From the NCBI GenBank assembly GCA_040255525.1, contig JBDZVD010000019.1, forward strand, positions 12,144 through 76,143: 64,000 nt of DNA, in the 5' to 3' direction. The notes under the pieces were generated by a model. It had not been told where the DNA came from, made no database searches, and worked only from the letters and a program-made list of their open reading frames with translations. This DNA comes from Rugosimonospora sp040255525. GTDB taxonomy: Bacteria; Actinomycetota; Actinomycetes; Mycobacteriales; Micromonosporaceae. Both the position numbers and the translations under genes were made by a program. Shown piece after piece: positions 1 through 11,279 of this stretch (positions are counted from its first letter, which is position 1; each line of letters opens with the position of its first letter).

Positions 1-1125
1 GCTGCGCATCTTGCGCAGGCTGGAGAACAGCACCGGCCCGCACGCCAGCAGCAGCGCCACCATGCTGATGACGCTCCACCACAGCACGGGACGGTACGGC
101 TCGACCCGGGTCGCGTAGTCGGCCCGGGCCACGGACAGCCCCGACAGCCAGGCGAAGCCCAACCCGTCGGCGAGCAGTACCGGCAGGAGCGCACCCAACC
201 CGGTGCCGATGTTCAGGAACGGGCGGCGCCGGGCGAAGTACAGGCAGACCACCGACAGCCCCAGCCACGGCGCGGAGTAGGAGAACAGCGATGCGAGGCC
301 GAGCAGCGCCCCGGACAGCAGTGCCCAGGCGCCGGCCCGCAGTCCGGTGTGGCGCCGGTCGCTGGCCCGTACCCCGGCGGCGACCATGGCCGCGCCGAGT
401 ACGGCGGCGAACACGTCGGTGCTGACCGCGACCCAGATGGCGTACGGGGCGAGGACGAGCACGACGGCGTACCGGCGGGCTGGGGTCTGCCCGCAGACCC
501 CGCGCACCGCCGACAGGACCAGCGGAATGGTGAGCGAGCCGACCGCGGTGATGAGCAGGGCCAGGGCCAGATCGTTGTGCAGGCCGGCGCGGCGCAGCCC
601 CCACAGCAGCAGCACCGGCCCCGGCGGGTGTCCCCGGGCGGCCGCCGAGTGGGCCGCGCTGTCCTGGTTGAAGTGCCGCAGGTAGTGCAGCGGCGCGTCG
701 CGGACGGCGCCGACCTGTGACAGGTAGTTGTCCGGGTCGAGCAGCGGCCGGGTGAGCCCGGCCTCGCCGTCGACCAGCACGAGGCTCAGCGCCCAGGCCA
801 GGCCGGCCAGGTAGCTGGCGGCCGATACGAGGCCCCACCGGGTCCGTTCGAACCAGCCGCTGGCCACGAGGGCCAGAATGGTGACCGCGACCGCGGGGGC
901 GAGAAGGGTCGCGGGGGCGACTTGAAATCGATACCGGCCCAGGAAAGGCGCGCTCGCGGTACCCAGTCTCGCCCCGCGGTGTACCGCCCATGCGGTCAGT
1001 GCCAACCCGAACCCGATGAGCGTCAGCCACCAGAGCAGATCCCGCCACTGCCCGGCGCCGACGGAAACGACGCGCGTCGAATTGACGCGCGCAATTCGCG
1101 GGGGTGTTCTCGCTGCTCTGTCCAT
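1..1125 (-). CDS. Partial multi-pass membrane protein, GT-C glycosyltransferase-like
   Basis: Only the first 375 codons are inside the window; the C-terminus lies beyond base 1. The frame is open from ATG at 1125 (a GTG lies directly upstream at 1128). About nine hydrophobic segments alternate with short loops. One long loop after the third helix carries LLDPDNYLSQ and, near residue 167, an HPPG motif inside a stretch rich in His and Asp, a layout seen in polyprenol-phosphate-dependent GT-C mannosyl or arabinosyl transferases. That assignment is inference from topology and the acidic loop; no donor or acceptor can be named. It could instead be an uncharacterised actinobacterial membrane protein. 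It is divergent from the HTH gene at 1266. Confidence 0.72.
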   Translation of the reverse strand, partial: MDRAARTPPRIARVNSTRVVSVGAGQWRDLLWWLTLIGFGLALTAWAVHRGARLGTASAPFLGRYRFQVAPATLLAPAVAVTILALVASGWFERTRWGLVSAASYLAGLAWALSLVLVDGEAGLTRPLLDPDNYLSQVGAVRDAPLHYLRHFNQDSAAHSAAARGHPPGPVLLLWGLRRAGLHNDLALALLITAVGSLTIPLVLSAVRGVCGQTPARRYAVVLVLAPYAIWVAVSTDVFAAVLGAAMVAAGVRASDRRHTGLRAGAWALLSGALLGLASLFSYSAPWLGLSVVCLYFARRRPFLNIGTGLGALLPVLLADGLGFAWLSGLSVARADYATRVEPYRPVLWWSVISMVALLLACGPVLFSSLRKMRS

Positions 1126-1205
1126 CACCGGCCAACACGGTATCGGGTACCCGACACACTTGTGCGTGTCGGTTGGCGTCGTGATGATATCTAGCGCATG
1201 ATCGA

Positions 1206-1240
1206 CGGAGGCGGTCTAATAGGTGAGACCGCCAACTCCG
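1206..1240 (+). promoter_or_regulatory. Bulged hairpin in the leader of the small HTH gene
   Basis: CGGAG-GCGGTCT (1206-1217) pairs with AGACCGC (1226-1232) and CTCCG (1236-1240), leaving an 8-nt loop and a 3-nt bulge. It ends 25 nt before the ATG of the HTH gene, so it may be an operator or an mRNA leader stem. Function is not known. Confidence 0.45.
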
Positions 1241-1265
1241 CTCAATAGGGACGTGAGGAATCAAC

Positions 1266-1493
1266 ATGGCAGCCACCGGCACCACCACCAGCGCCGAAAA
1301 GGGGCGCCGGATCGTCGGGGCCGAGCGCCAGACGCTCGCCAAGGACCTGGTCAAGCGCTACACCTCCGGCGAAAGTATTCGGGCGCTCGCATCTTCTACC
1401 GGCCGTTCCTACGGTTTCGTCCACCGCGTGCTCACCGAATCGGGTGTGCAGCTGCGCCAGCGCGGTGGCGCCCGTCGTCGCAAGAAGGCGTGA
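1266..1493 (+). CDS. Small helix-turn-helix protein (conserved in actinobacteria)
   Basis: A 75-residue basic protein. ATG 1266 is preceded by GAGGA (1255-1259) at good spacing. The central segment SGESIRALASSTGRSYGFV reads as a resolvase/Sigma-70-region-4-like helix-turn-helix, and the tail ends in a run of Arg and Lys. Very similar short HTH proteins occur across actinomycetes, usually as single genes; their targets are not established as far as I know. The gene sits alone on the plus strand with a hairpin in its leader, and a crotonase gene follows 40 bp downstream. Call as DNA-binding is firm; its regulon is unknown. Confidence 0.9.
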   Translation: MAATGTTTSAEKGRRIVGAERQTLAKDLVKRYTSGESIRALASSTGRSYGFVHRVLTESGVQLRQRGGARRRKKA

Positions 1494-1533
1494 CCCGCCC
1501 ACCAGCACGTTTTCCGCTGCGCCGGACCGAGCC

Positions 1534-2292
1534 GTGACAACCCCCGCGGCGGCCGGCGTGCGCTTCGACCGCGAAGGGCCGGTTGCGACCATCACGTTGT
1601 GCCGGCCCGAGGTCCTCAATGCCCAGACCCCGCAGATGTGGACGGCGCTGCGCGAATTCAGTCGCGAGTTGCCGGGCGATGTGCGGGTCGTCGTGCTGCG
1701 CGGCGAAGGCCGCGCCTTCTCCTCCGGCCTCGATCTGTCGGCTGCCAAACGCACATTTGCTGAAATGACTTCGTATTCCGAAGGCGAGGCGGCCAATCGG
1801 ATCGCCGTCTTCCAGGAGGCGTTCTCCTGGCTGCGGCGCCCGGATCTGCTCAGCATTGCGGCCGTACACGGACACGCGATCGGCGCCGGCTTCCAGTTGG
1901 CGCTCGCGTGCGATCTGCGCGTGGTCACCGACGACGCGAAGTTCACCATGGCCGAGGTGAGCCTCGGGCTGGTTCCCGACCTCACCGGTACCAAGCGGTT
2001 GGTCGAACTGGTCGGGTACGGGCGGGCGCTGGAGATCTGCGTGACCGGCCGGCGCATCGACGCGGCCGAGGCGCACCGGATCGGTCTGGCCAATCTGGTG
2101 GTGCCGGTGGACGAACTGGACCGGGCGGTCGACGATCTGGCCGCCGCCGTGCTGTCGGCCAACCGGGACGCGGTCGTGGAGATCAAGGCGCTGTTGCTGG
2201 GTGCCGCGCAGCGCGACTACCCGGCTCAGGAGACGGCCGAACGGGAGGCTCAGGTCCGCCGGATCCGCGACCTGTCCGGCCTCGGCGAGTAG
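1534..2292 (+). CDS. Crotonase-superfamily (enoyl-CoA hydratase/isomerase-like) protein
   Basis: 252 residues, the usual size for the family. GTG 1534 gives a product starting TTPAAAGVRFDREG and is preferred over an upstream in-frame GTG lying inside the HTH gene; GTG 1558 is an alternative. The first oxyanion-hole strand is GRAFSSGLDLSAA and the second HGHAIGAGFQLALACDL. The glutamate that follows the second oxyanion loop in true hydratases (Glu144 of rat ECH) is Gln here, while the second glutamate is kept in AEVSLGLVPD. Mycobacterial EchA6, which is not an active hydratase, shows the same Gln. So it binds acyl-CoA, but water addition is doubtful; isomerase or CoA-binding roles are open. 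Confidence 0.9.
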   Translation: MTTPAAAGVRFDREGPVATITLCRPEVLNAQTPQMWTALREFSRELPGDVRVVVLRGEGRAFSSGLDLSAAKRTFAEMTSYSEGEAANRIAVFQEAFSWLRRPDLLSIAAVHGHAIGAGFQLALACDLRVVTDDAKFTMAEVSLGLVPDLTGTKRLVELVGYGRALEICVTGRRIDAAEAHRIGLANLVVPVDELDRAVDDLAAAVLSANRDAVVEIKALLLGAAQRDYPAQETAEREAQVRRIRDLSGLGE

Positions 2293-2443
2293 CGGCTCGG
2301 GCCGCCGTCCGCGGCTCGGGTACCGTGGTGAGACGAGCACCGGGCCGGTCGCGACCGGCATCGGTAAGGACCGTTCGGGAACAGACTCCTGTCCGCCGAA
2401 GTTTGTCAGAGGGGCAGCGCAGACTGGCGGCGGGAGGTGACGC

Positions 2444-4411
2444 GTGAGCAGCCCGGTGAACGGATGGAGCATGTTGCGCTCGATCCGTCGTGAAGAGGAA
2501 CTGAAGAACCGCAAGATCGGCCGGGGTACCGCCCGCCGGGTGATGGCGTTCGCGAGACCGTACCGGCGAGACATCCTCATCTTTCTCGTCGCGGTGGTCC
2601 TCGACGCCGTGATCGGCGTGGCCACCCCGGTGCTGGCTGGGAACGTGGTCAACACGATCACCCGGGGTGGGTCGGAGGCGGCCGGGCAGATCGTCCGCAT
2701 CGCCGGGTTCATCGCCTGCCTGGCGCTCGTCGACGCGCTGCTCTCGCTCGTCAACCGCTGGTATTCCGCGCGCATCGGCGAGGGGATCATCCTCACCCTG
2801 CGCACCCGGGTCTTCAATCACGTGCAGCGGATGCCGCTGCAGTTCTTCACCCGGACCCAGACGGGCGCCCTGGTCAGCCGGCTCAACAACGATGTGATGG
2901 GCGCTCAGCAGGCGTTCACCTCGACGCTGTCCGGAGTGGTCAGCAACGTCATCCAGTTGGTGCTGACCGCCGCCGTCATGTTCTCGCTGTCCTGGCAGGT
3001 GACGCTGCTGTCGCTGGTACTGCTGCCGATCTTCATCCTGCCGGCCCGGCGCATCGGCCGGCGGCTGGCCGAGATCACCCGCGAGTCCTACCAGCTCGAC
3101 GCGCAGATGAACGCGACTCTGACCGAGCGGTTCGGAGTGGCCGGGGCGCTGCTGGTGAAGCTGTTCGGCCAGCCCGGGACCGAGGCGCGCCGGTTCGCCG
3201 ACCGGGCCCGGCGGGTCCGCGACATCGGGATCCAGCAGGCCATGTACGGCCGGGTCTTCTTCGTCGCGATGGTGCTGGTCGCCTCGTTCGCTCAGGCGCT
3301 GACGTACGGGCTGGGCGGCTGGCTCGCGGTCAGCGGCCGGATCTCCGCCGGTACCGTGGTGACGCTCGCGCTGCTGCTGACCCGCCTGTACGGGCCGCTC
3401 ACCTCCCTGTCCAACGTGCGCATCGACGTGATGAGCGCACTGGTCTCCTTCGAACGGGTCTTCGAGATTCTGGACCTGGCACCGGCGATCGACGAGCGGC
3501 CGGGCGCCCGGGACGTGCCGGCGGGTTCGGGCAGGGTCGAGTTCCGGGACGTGTACTTCCGGTATCCGAGCGCCGACGAGGTCTCCCTCGCCTCGCTGGA
3601 AGACGTCGCGGCGCTCGACCGCACGGTGAACAAGCCGGTGCTGCGGGGCGTGTCGTTCACCGTCGAGCCCGGGCAGATGGTGGCGCTGGTCGGGCCCTCG
3701 GGTGCCGGCAAGTCCACGACCGCGATGCTGGTTCCGCGGGTGTATGACGTGACCGACGGCGCCGTCCTCGTCGGCGGCATCGACGTCCGCGACGCGACCC
3801 TGCGCTCGCTGTCCGACACGATCGGCGTGGTGACCCAGGACGCGCACCTGTTCCACGAGACCATCGCGGAGAACCTGCGCTACGCCAAGCCGGACGCCAC
3901 CGACGAACAGTTGTGGGCGGCACTGTCCGGAGCGCAGATCGCCGACCTCGTGCGGGCGCTGCCCGATCAACTGTCTACTGTGGTTGGTGAACGCGGCTAC
4001 CGGTTCTCCGGCGGGGAGAAGCAACGCATCGCGATCGCCCGGCTGCTGCTCAAGGCGCCGAGCATCGTCATCCTCGACGAGGCGACCGCGCACCTGGACT
4101 CCGAGTCCGAGGCGGCCGTGCAGCGCGCGCTGTCGGTGGCGCTGACCGGCCGCACCGCGCTGGTGATCGCGCACCGGCTGTCGACCGTACGCGACGCCGA
4201 CCAGATCCTCGTCGTCGACGCGGGGCGGGTGGTCGAACGCGGCACGCACGACCAGTTGGTCGCGGCGGACGGGCTGTACGCCGAGCTGTACCGCACCCAG
4301 TTCGCCGCCGCCGACTCGCCGACCCCGTTCGTCACCGCCGATCCGGAGCCCGTCGTCCTCATCGAACACGAGGATCTGCGTACCGACGGAGCCGCCGAGC
4401 TGACCAGCTGA
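2444..4411 (+). CDS. ABC exporter, fused permease and ATPase
   Basis: 655 residues, start GTG 2444 behind a strong GGGAGGTGA (2432-2440). Residues about 45-320 form the six-helix ABC membrane domain; the ATPase follows with Walker A GPSGAGKST near 417-425, Q-loop VTQDAHLF, signature FSGGEKQR near 521, Walker B plus D-loop VILDEATAHLD near 540-550 and switch histidine in VIAHRLSTV. All catalytic residues are present, so it should work as a homodimeric exporter, or half of a heterodimer if a partner lies elsewhere. Substrate cannot be told from sequence; the closest general class is multidrug or lipid exporters (MsbA/LmrA type). Confidence 0.95.
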   Translation: MSSPVNGWSMLRSIRREEELKNRKIGRGTARRVMAFARPYRRDILIFLVAVVLDAVIGVATPVLAGNVVNTITRGGSEAAGQIVRIAGFIACLALVDALLSLVNRWYSARIGEGIILTLRTRVFNHVQRMPLQFFTRTQTGALVSRLNNDVMGAQQAFTSTLSGVVSNVIQLVLTAAVMFSLSWQVTLLSLVLLPIFILPARRIGRRLAEITRESYQLDAQMNATLTERFGVAGALLVKLFGQPGTEARRFADRARRVRDIGIQQAMYGRVFFVAMVLVASFAQALTYGLGGWLAVSGRISAGTVVTLALLLTRLYGPLTSLSNVRIDVMSALVSFERVFEILDLAPAIDERPGARDVPAGSGRVEFRDVYFRYPSADEVSLASLEDVAALDRTVNKPVLRGVSFTVEPGQMVALVGPSGAGKSTTAMLVPRVYDVTDGAVLVGGIDVRDATLRSLSDTIGVVTQDAHLFHETIAENLRYAKPDATDEQLWAALSGAQIADLVRALPDQLSTVVGERGYRFSGGEKQRIAIARLLLKAPSIVILDEATAHLDSESEAAVQRALSVALTGRTALVIAHRLSTVRDADQILVVDAGRVVERGTHDQLVAADGLYAELYRTQFAAADSPTPFVTADPEPVVLIEHEDLRTDGAAELTS

Positions 4412-4429
4412 GCCCGCGATGCCCGCCGC

Positions 4430-5191
4430 TCATACGGTGCGCAGTGCCCCGCCGTCGATCGGTATCGACACCCCGGTCAGATAGCTGGCGGCGGGGGAGA
4501 GCAGGAACGCGGCCACCCGCCCGAATTCGGCTGGTTCGCCGAGGCGGCCCAGGGGGATGGCGGCCACGGCCCGTTCCCGTGCCCGCGGGGCATCCCCGGT
4601 CGCCGCCCACAGCTCCTGGTTACGCTCGGTGTCGATCCGGTACGGCAGCAGGCTGACCACCCGTATCCCGCGCGGGCCGTACTCGTCGGCCATCTCCTTC
4701 GCGACCGCGGCCAGCCCGGGCCGCAGCCCGTTGGACAGACCGAGCCCGGGGATCGGGGAGCGCACCGAGCTGGACAGGACGAACGCGATCGCGCCGCCCG
4801 GGGACAGCCGCTCCGCCACGGTACGGGCCAGCCGTACCGTCCCGAGGAACACCGTGTCGAACGCCGTACGCCACTGGTCGTCGCTGATCTGCACGGTGCT
4901 GCCGTGCATCGGGCCGCCCACCGAGACCAGTGCGCCGTCCAGCGCGCCGAACGCGTCGACCGCGCGGTCGACCAGCCGGTTGGCCGCGGCCGGGTCGGCC
5001 AGGTCGACCGCCAGCCCGGCCGCCCGCCGGGGGCCGCCGAGCCGGCCGATCGCCTCGGTCACCCGATCGTGGTCGCGACCACTGATCACCACCTGTGCGC
5101 CGTCGTTGACCAGGCACTGCGCGGCGGCGAACCCGAGCCCGCGGGAGCCGCCGGTGATGATGTACACGTGCTTGTCCAGCCCGAGGTCCAT
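4430..5191 (-). CDS. Short-chain dehydrogenase/reductase with altered catalytic residues
   Basis: 253 residues, ATG 5191. The NAD(P)-binding motif TGGSRGLG lies at residues 13-20 and the C-terminal PIDGGA signature is intact. The catalytic serine stretch FVLSSS is present, but the following YxxxK is replaced by SNGLR, putting Ser at the Tyr position and Arg at the Lys position. SDR members with this kind of substitution exist and are often annotated 3-oxoacyl-ACP reductase, yet classic hydride-transfer chemistry is questionable. It starts 50 bp after acnR on the same strand and may be co-transcribed with it. Confidence 0.88.
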   Translation of the reverse strand: MDLGLDKHVYIITGGSRGLGFAAAQCLVNDGAQVVISGRDHDRVTEAIGRLGGPRRAAGLAVDLADPAAANRLVDRAVDAFGALDGALVSVGGPMHGSTVQISDDQWRTAFDTVFLGTVRLARTVAERLSPGGAIAFVLSSSVRSPIPGLGLSNGLRPGLAAVAKEMADEYGPRGIRVVSLLPYRIDTERNQELWAATGDAPRARERAVAAIPLGRLGEPAEFGRVAAFLLSPAASYLTGVSIPIDGGALRTV

Positions 5192-5241
5192 GCTGCCTAT
5201 CCTGCCGGCCCGGGGCCGGGTGCGGGGCGCGACCGGAGGAC

Positions 5242-5835
5242 TCAGCGCGGGTGCCGGTCGGCGCGTTGCCGGCGCACCGCCTCCTCGACGAGGTCGAGTA
5301 CCGGCCCGAAGTTGTCGGCCGGACGGCCCATGGCCAGGTGCAGCACCAGGCCGTCGTAGGCCAGTTCGAGGAACTGGGCCAGCGTCTCGATATCCACGTC
5401 GTCGCGCAGCACCCCGGCGTCGCGCTGGCGGCGCAGCCGCTCCCGGGTGGCGTCGCCGATGGCCTGCAAGCGGACGGCCCAGCGCTTGGCGAAGTCCGGA
5501 TCGGTGCGCAGCCGGCGGGACACCTCCAGTTGGGTCCCCAGCCAGCCCGGTTCATCCGACGAGTCGGCGCGGGCACGCAGGTCCCGCATGACCTGAACGA
5601 GTCCGTGCTCAGCGACCGTGGCCACCATGTCGGCCGCGTCGTCCTCCGCCACGGCGAGAAACAGTGAGTCCTTGTCACGGAAGTGGTGGAAGATGGCGCC
5701 GCGCGACAGGCCGGTCTGTTCCTCGATCCGGCGGACGGTGGCGCCCTCGTACCCGTATCGTGCGAAGCTGGCGCGGGCACCCGCGAGGATCTCGCGCCGG
5801 CGGGCGTCGAGCTGATCCTGGCTGATCCTGGGCAC
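5242..5835 (-). CDS. acnR: AcnR-type TetR repressor of aconitase
   Basis: 197 residues from GTG 5835. The N-terminal TetR helix-turn-helix reads FARYGYEGATVRRIEEQTG then SRGAIFHHFRDKDSLF. The wording GYEGATVRRxEExTGxSRGAIFHHF, plus the C-terminal VLDLVEEAVRRQ, is close to what I recall of Corynebacterium glutamicum AcnR, which represses acn. The gene carries a 22-bp palindrome (5867-5888) upstream that matches the one in front of the aconitase gene at 11.26 kb, which supports both autoregulation and the acn target. Unlike Corynebacterium, acnR here is separated from acn by three genes. No good ribosome-binding site precedes the GTG. Confidence 0.88.
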   Translation of the reverse strand: MPRISQDQLDARRREILAGARASFARYGYEGATVRRIEEQTGLSRGAIFHHFRDKDSLFLAVAEDDAADMVATVAEHGLVQVMRDLRARADSSDEPGWLGTQLEVSRRLRTDPDFAKRWAVRLQAIGDATRERLRRQRDAGVLRDDVDIETLAQFLELAYDGLVLHLAMGRPADNFGPVLDLVEEAVRRQRADRHPR

Positions 5836-5866
5836 GATCAGATCGTGACAGGTGCCGCCCAGGTAT

Positions 5867-5888
5867 GCAATCCGTACGTACGGCTTGC
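5867..5888. promoter_or_regulatory. AcnR-type operator in front of acnR
   Basis: A 22-bp near-perfect palindrome with core CCGTACGTACGG flanked by GCAA and TTGC arms, 31 bp upstream of the acnR start. It matches the site at 11258-11279 at 19 of 22 positions and the TTGCTAT edge is shared. Binding by AcnR is inferred. Confidence 0.75.
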
Positions 5889-6070
5889 TATAGGGACCGG
5901 TACCCGGCCACGGGAGCCTGACGCCCAGCACCGGACCGCTGATCGCGGCGGTGGCGAGGGGTGCGGCGCAGCCCGTTTCGTCACGGTAAGACACGCCGCC
6001 ATCGGGGCATTCCGGCAAGGATCGGCTCTGGGGCTGTTCGACTGCCGCCATTGTCCCGTAGGGTGCGCGC

Positions 6071-6715
6071 GTGCCGCTGTTGCTCCTCGATCTCGACAAC
6101 ACCCTGCTCGACCGCGCGGGGCCGTTTCGTGCCTGGGGCGAGGAATTTCTGAGACAGATCGGCGCGCCGGCCGAGGACATCGACTGGCTGCTCGACGTGG
6201 ACGCCGACGGGCTCACCGACCGGTGGGATGTGGCCGAGGCGCTGCGCGACCGGTACGGGCTGCGCGTGTCCGCGGTCGACATCGTGGAGGAGTTGCACGA
6301 CGGGGTCGTCGCGCACAGCCGGCTCGACCCGATGGTGGCGTGCGCGTTGAAGATCACCGGGGACGCGGGATGGGTTCCGGTCGTGGTGAGCAACGGTGCC
6401 ACCCGCCAGCAGGAGGCGAAGATCCGCAAGACCGGGCTGGACCGGTACGTCGCGGACTGGGTCATCTCCGAAGAGGCCGGGGTCAGCAAGCCGAACCCGC
6501 GGATTTTCGCGATCGGCGCGCAGCGGGCGCGGATGCGCCTGGCGGGTGCCTGGATGATCGGGGACAGCCCGGAGGCGGACATCGGCGGGGCAAGCGGGCT
6601 GGGGCTGCGCAGCGTGTGGCTGCACCGCGGGCGGCGGTGGACCGAGTCCCGCTACGCGCCCACCTACACGGCCGACGGCGCGATCGCCGCCCTGGCCGCT
6701 GTGCTCGGCGACTAG
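6071..6715 (+). CDS. HAD-superfamily phosphatase
   Basis: 214 residues from GTG 6071. Motif I DLDNT (Asp7 and Asp9), motif II VVVSNGA, motif III lysine in SKPNPRIF and motif IV GDSPEADIGG are all present, with an alpha-helical cap between motifs I and II as in phosphoglycolate-phosphatase-like HADs. A TAGGGT hexamer (6059-6064) sits six bases before the GTG and there is no Shine-Dalgarno, so the mRNA is probably leaderless. Substrate unknown. It is divergent from acnR. Confidence 0.92.
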   Translation: MPLLLLDLDNTLLDRAGPFRAWGEEFLRQIGAPAEDIDWLLDVDADGLTDRWDVAEALRDRYGLRVSAVDIVEELHDGVVAHSRLDPMVACALKITGDAGWVPVVVSNGATRQQEAKIRKTGLDRYVADWVISEEAGVSKPNPRIFAIGAQRARMRLAGAWMIGDSPEADIGGASGLGLRSVWLHRGRRWTESRYAPTYTADGAIAALAAVLGD

Positions 6716-6971
6716 GACCGATCCCGCCGATCGTTCACCGACCCGCGGCGGCGGGACGGCGCGGCCTGTGCCGGTAAATCGGTTGCGACACGGCCGGATG
6801 CCCGGCATTGTGCGGCAGAGCGCGCCGGAACTCCGGGGCGCCGCGCCCGTACCGGGCCCGCACCGGGGATGCTCCCGGTGGAGTCGAAGGGAGGCGATGA
6901 GCTGTGACCGCGATTGTCGCGCGGTGGATGCCGCCCGCCCTTGTCTCGACTCTTCCGAAGGATTCCCTCCG

Positions 6972-7895
6972 TTGCGTGACTATGAGGATGAACGCGCCGG
7001 CCGTCGCCGTCGCGGCAGGTTCGACGACGACGAACCGCAGTTTCTGAAGCGCTCCCCGCGCCCGGAGCCCGAGCCGGTCGACCCCGAGGAGCTTCCCGAG
7101 ACCGGCGACCGCTGGTCCACCTGGGACCTGTCCACGGTCGGTGAGCGGGGCCCGCAACCGTACCCGGACTGGTTGGTCACCGAACTGGCCGCCGTGGACT
7201 TCGAGCTCGGCGTGGTCAAGACCGGCAAGGAGGCCGACGTCGACCTCGTCCGCCGGGCAGTACCGGGTACCGACCGGGAGTGCCTGCTGGCCGCGAAGCG
7301 GTACCGGTCGACCGAGCACCGGATGTTCCACCGCGACGCCGGTTACCTGGAGGGACGGTCGGTCCGGCGGTCGCGCACCAACCGGGCGATGACCAAGCGC
7401 ACGACGTTCGGCCGGCAGGCCATCGCGGGCCAGTGGGCGGCGGCCGAGTTCGCCGCGCTGTGCCGGCTCTGGCAGGCGGGGGTCGAACTGGGCGCGCCCG
7501 TCGTCCCGTACCCGGTGCAGATCCTCGGCACCGAACTGCTGCTGGAGTTCCTCGGCACCCCGGACGGCGAGGCGGCTCCCCGGCTGGCGCAGCTGCGCCC
7601 GGACGAGGCGGAACTGGCCGGCCTGTGGCGGCAGGCCGTCGACGGGTTGCGGGTACTGGCCCGGTGCGGGCTGGCCCACGGTGACCTGTCGCCGTACAAC
7701 ATCCTGGTTCACGACGGCCGGCTCGTCCTCATCGACCTGCCCCAGGTGGTCGACGTGGTGGCCAACCCGCGCGGGCGCGAGTACCTGGCGCGGGACGTAC
7801 ACAACGTGGTCGCCTGGTTCGCGGCGCGCGGCCTGTCCGGCATCGACGGCGACGACCTGATCGGGGACCTGTTGCGGGAGGCGGGCATGCGCTGA
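6972..7895 (+). CDS. RIO-family serine protein kinase
   Basis: About 307 residues. I chose TTG 6972 (product begins RDYEDERAG) because GAAGGA lies nine bases upstream and the acidic/basic N-terminus then matches related proteins; in-frame ATG 6897 is possible but adds a Cys-rich, non-conserved leader. The RIO signature is clear: ATP-loop VVKTGKEADVD, lysine in AAKRY, catalytic loop HGDLSPYNIL (about residue 236) and metal aspartate in LIDLPQ. RIO kinases act in ribosome maturation in archaea and eukaryotes; the role of the bacterial forms is not settled. A strong hairpin follows the stop. Confidence 0.9.
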   Translation: MRDYEDERAGRRRRGRFDDDEPQFLKRSPRPEPEPVDPEELPETGDRWSTWDLSTVGERGPQPYPDWLVTELAAVDFELGVVKTGKEADVDLVRRAVPGTDRECLLAAKRYRSTEHRMFHRDAGYLEGRSVRRSRTNRAMTKRTTFGRQAIAGQWAAAEFAALCRLWQAGVELGAPVVPYPVQILGTELLLEFLGTPDGEAAPRLAQLRPDEAELAGLWRQAVDGLRVLARCGLAHGDLSPYNILVHDGRLVLIDLPQVVDVVANPRGREYLARDVHNVVAWFAARGLSGIDGDDLIGDLLREAGMR

Positions 7896-7899
7896 AACG

Positions 7900-7939
7900 C
7901 CGGCGCCGGCGGCCCGCTGCGGTGGGTCGCCGGCGCCGG
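7900..7939 (+). terminator. GC-rich hairpin terminator after the RIO kinase gene
   Basis: CCGGCGCCGGCG (7900-7911) is the exact reverse complement of CGCCGGCGCCGG (7928-7939), loop 16 nt, four bases after the stop codon. No T-run follows, as is usual for actinomycete terminators. Confidence 0.7.
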
Positions 7940-8032
7940 GAAGGCGAGGCGCCGCCACCAGGTGCGCAGCGCCACCGGGCGGCGACGATCCGCGAGGTGT
8001 AACGCCGGTGGTAGTTCTGTCGATGTTTTCGC

Positions 8033-8221
8033 GTGACGGAGGAGACGGTTCGTTCGTGCCGGCACTGCTCGGCGCCCATCATTCATGACCCGGACGGCCG
8101 CTGGATACACGCCAACCAGTCGTACGCGTGCCGGGATGTCTGGGGTGCCGTCGCGTCCACCTCGGCCGAGGCGGCGCCTCCGCGCCCGCGCTACCGCCGC
8201 GCCGGCCTTCGCGGAGGGTGA
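8033..8221 (+). CDS. Small zinc-ribbon-like protein of unknown function
   Basis: 62 residues from GTG 8033. The N-terminal part has CRHCSAPII followed by HDPDGRWIHANQSYAC, so a CxxC pair plus a later Cys and His could hold a metal ion. Similar short CRHC...W.H...C proteins are common in actinomycetes and remain unassigned. The C-terminal 20 residues are low-complexity Arg/Pro/Ala. No convincing Shine-Dalgarno. I take it as real mainly because of the spaced Cys/His residues. Confidence 0.6.
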   Translation: MTEETVRSCRHCSAPIIHDPDGRWIHANQSYACRDVWGAVASTSAEAAPPRPRYRRAGLRGG

Positions 8222-8265
8222 GACCGGCGCGGGTCCGTGACGATCGTTCCACCGCTTGCGCAAGT

Positions 8266-8328
8266 GCCATCGCCACCACCGCCCATCGCCACCACCGCCC
8301 ATCGCCACCACCACCGCCCATCGCCACC
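8266..8328. repeat. Short 16-bp tandem repeat
   Basis: Four adjoining copies of a GCCCATCGCCACCACC-like unit, one lengthened by an extra ACC. It lies between the small zinc-ribbon gene and the acn terminator, in an otherwise gene-free 190 bp. Confidence 0.85.
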
Positions 8329-8353
8329 GTCACCGCTGCCGAGGCCGGAAACA

Positions 8354-8394
8354 GCTCCGGCCCGGACGCCCACAGTGGACGTCCGGGCCGGAGC
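8354..8394 (-). terminator. Terminator of the aconitase gene
   Basis: A perfect 15-bp stem, GCTCCGGCCCGGACG (8354-8368) with its reverse complement at 8380-8394, loop 11 nt, placed 16 bp after the acn stop. Confidence 0.85.
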
Positions 8395-8409
8395 CTTCGG
8401 AGCTGATCG

Positions 8410-11181
<2,772 letters not shown>

Positions 11182-11257
11182 GTCGAAACTCCTTAACAGG
11201 TCCGTCACTGTGGAGCAGTCTCCCGCAACCCGCGCCGGCCGGCGCGCCGGGGTACTT

Positions 11258-11279
11258 GCAAACCGTACGTCCGTCTTGC
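11258..11279. promoter_or_regulatory. AcnR-type operator in front of acnA
   Basis: 22-bp site with core CCGTACGTCCG and GCAA/TTGC arms, 19 of 22 bases equal to the acnR site at 5867-5888. It is between acnA and the divergent gene at 11371 and could control both. AcnR binding is inferred from the match. Confidence 0.75.

Noticed and set aside
5836..6582. N-terminal extension of acnR to a 446-residue protein
   Set aside because: The TetR domain begins at GTG 5835; the extension crosses the operator and the divergent HAD gene.
8266..8328. CRISPR-like short repeats
   Set aside because: The 16-bp units are adjacent without spacers and too short; this is a minisatellite. The 19-bp array at 32940-33181 is rejected as CRISPR for the same reason.
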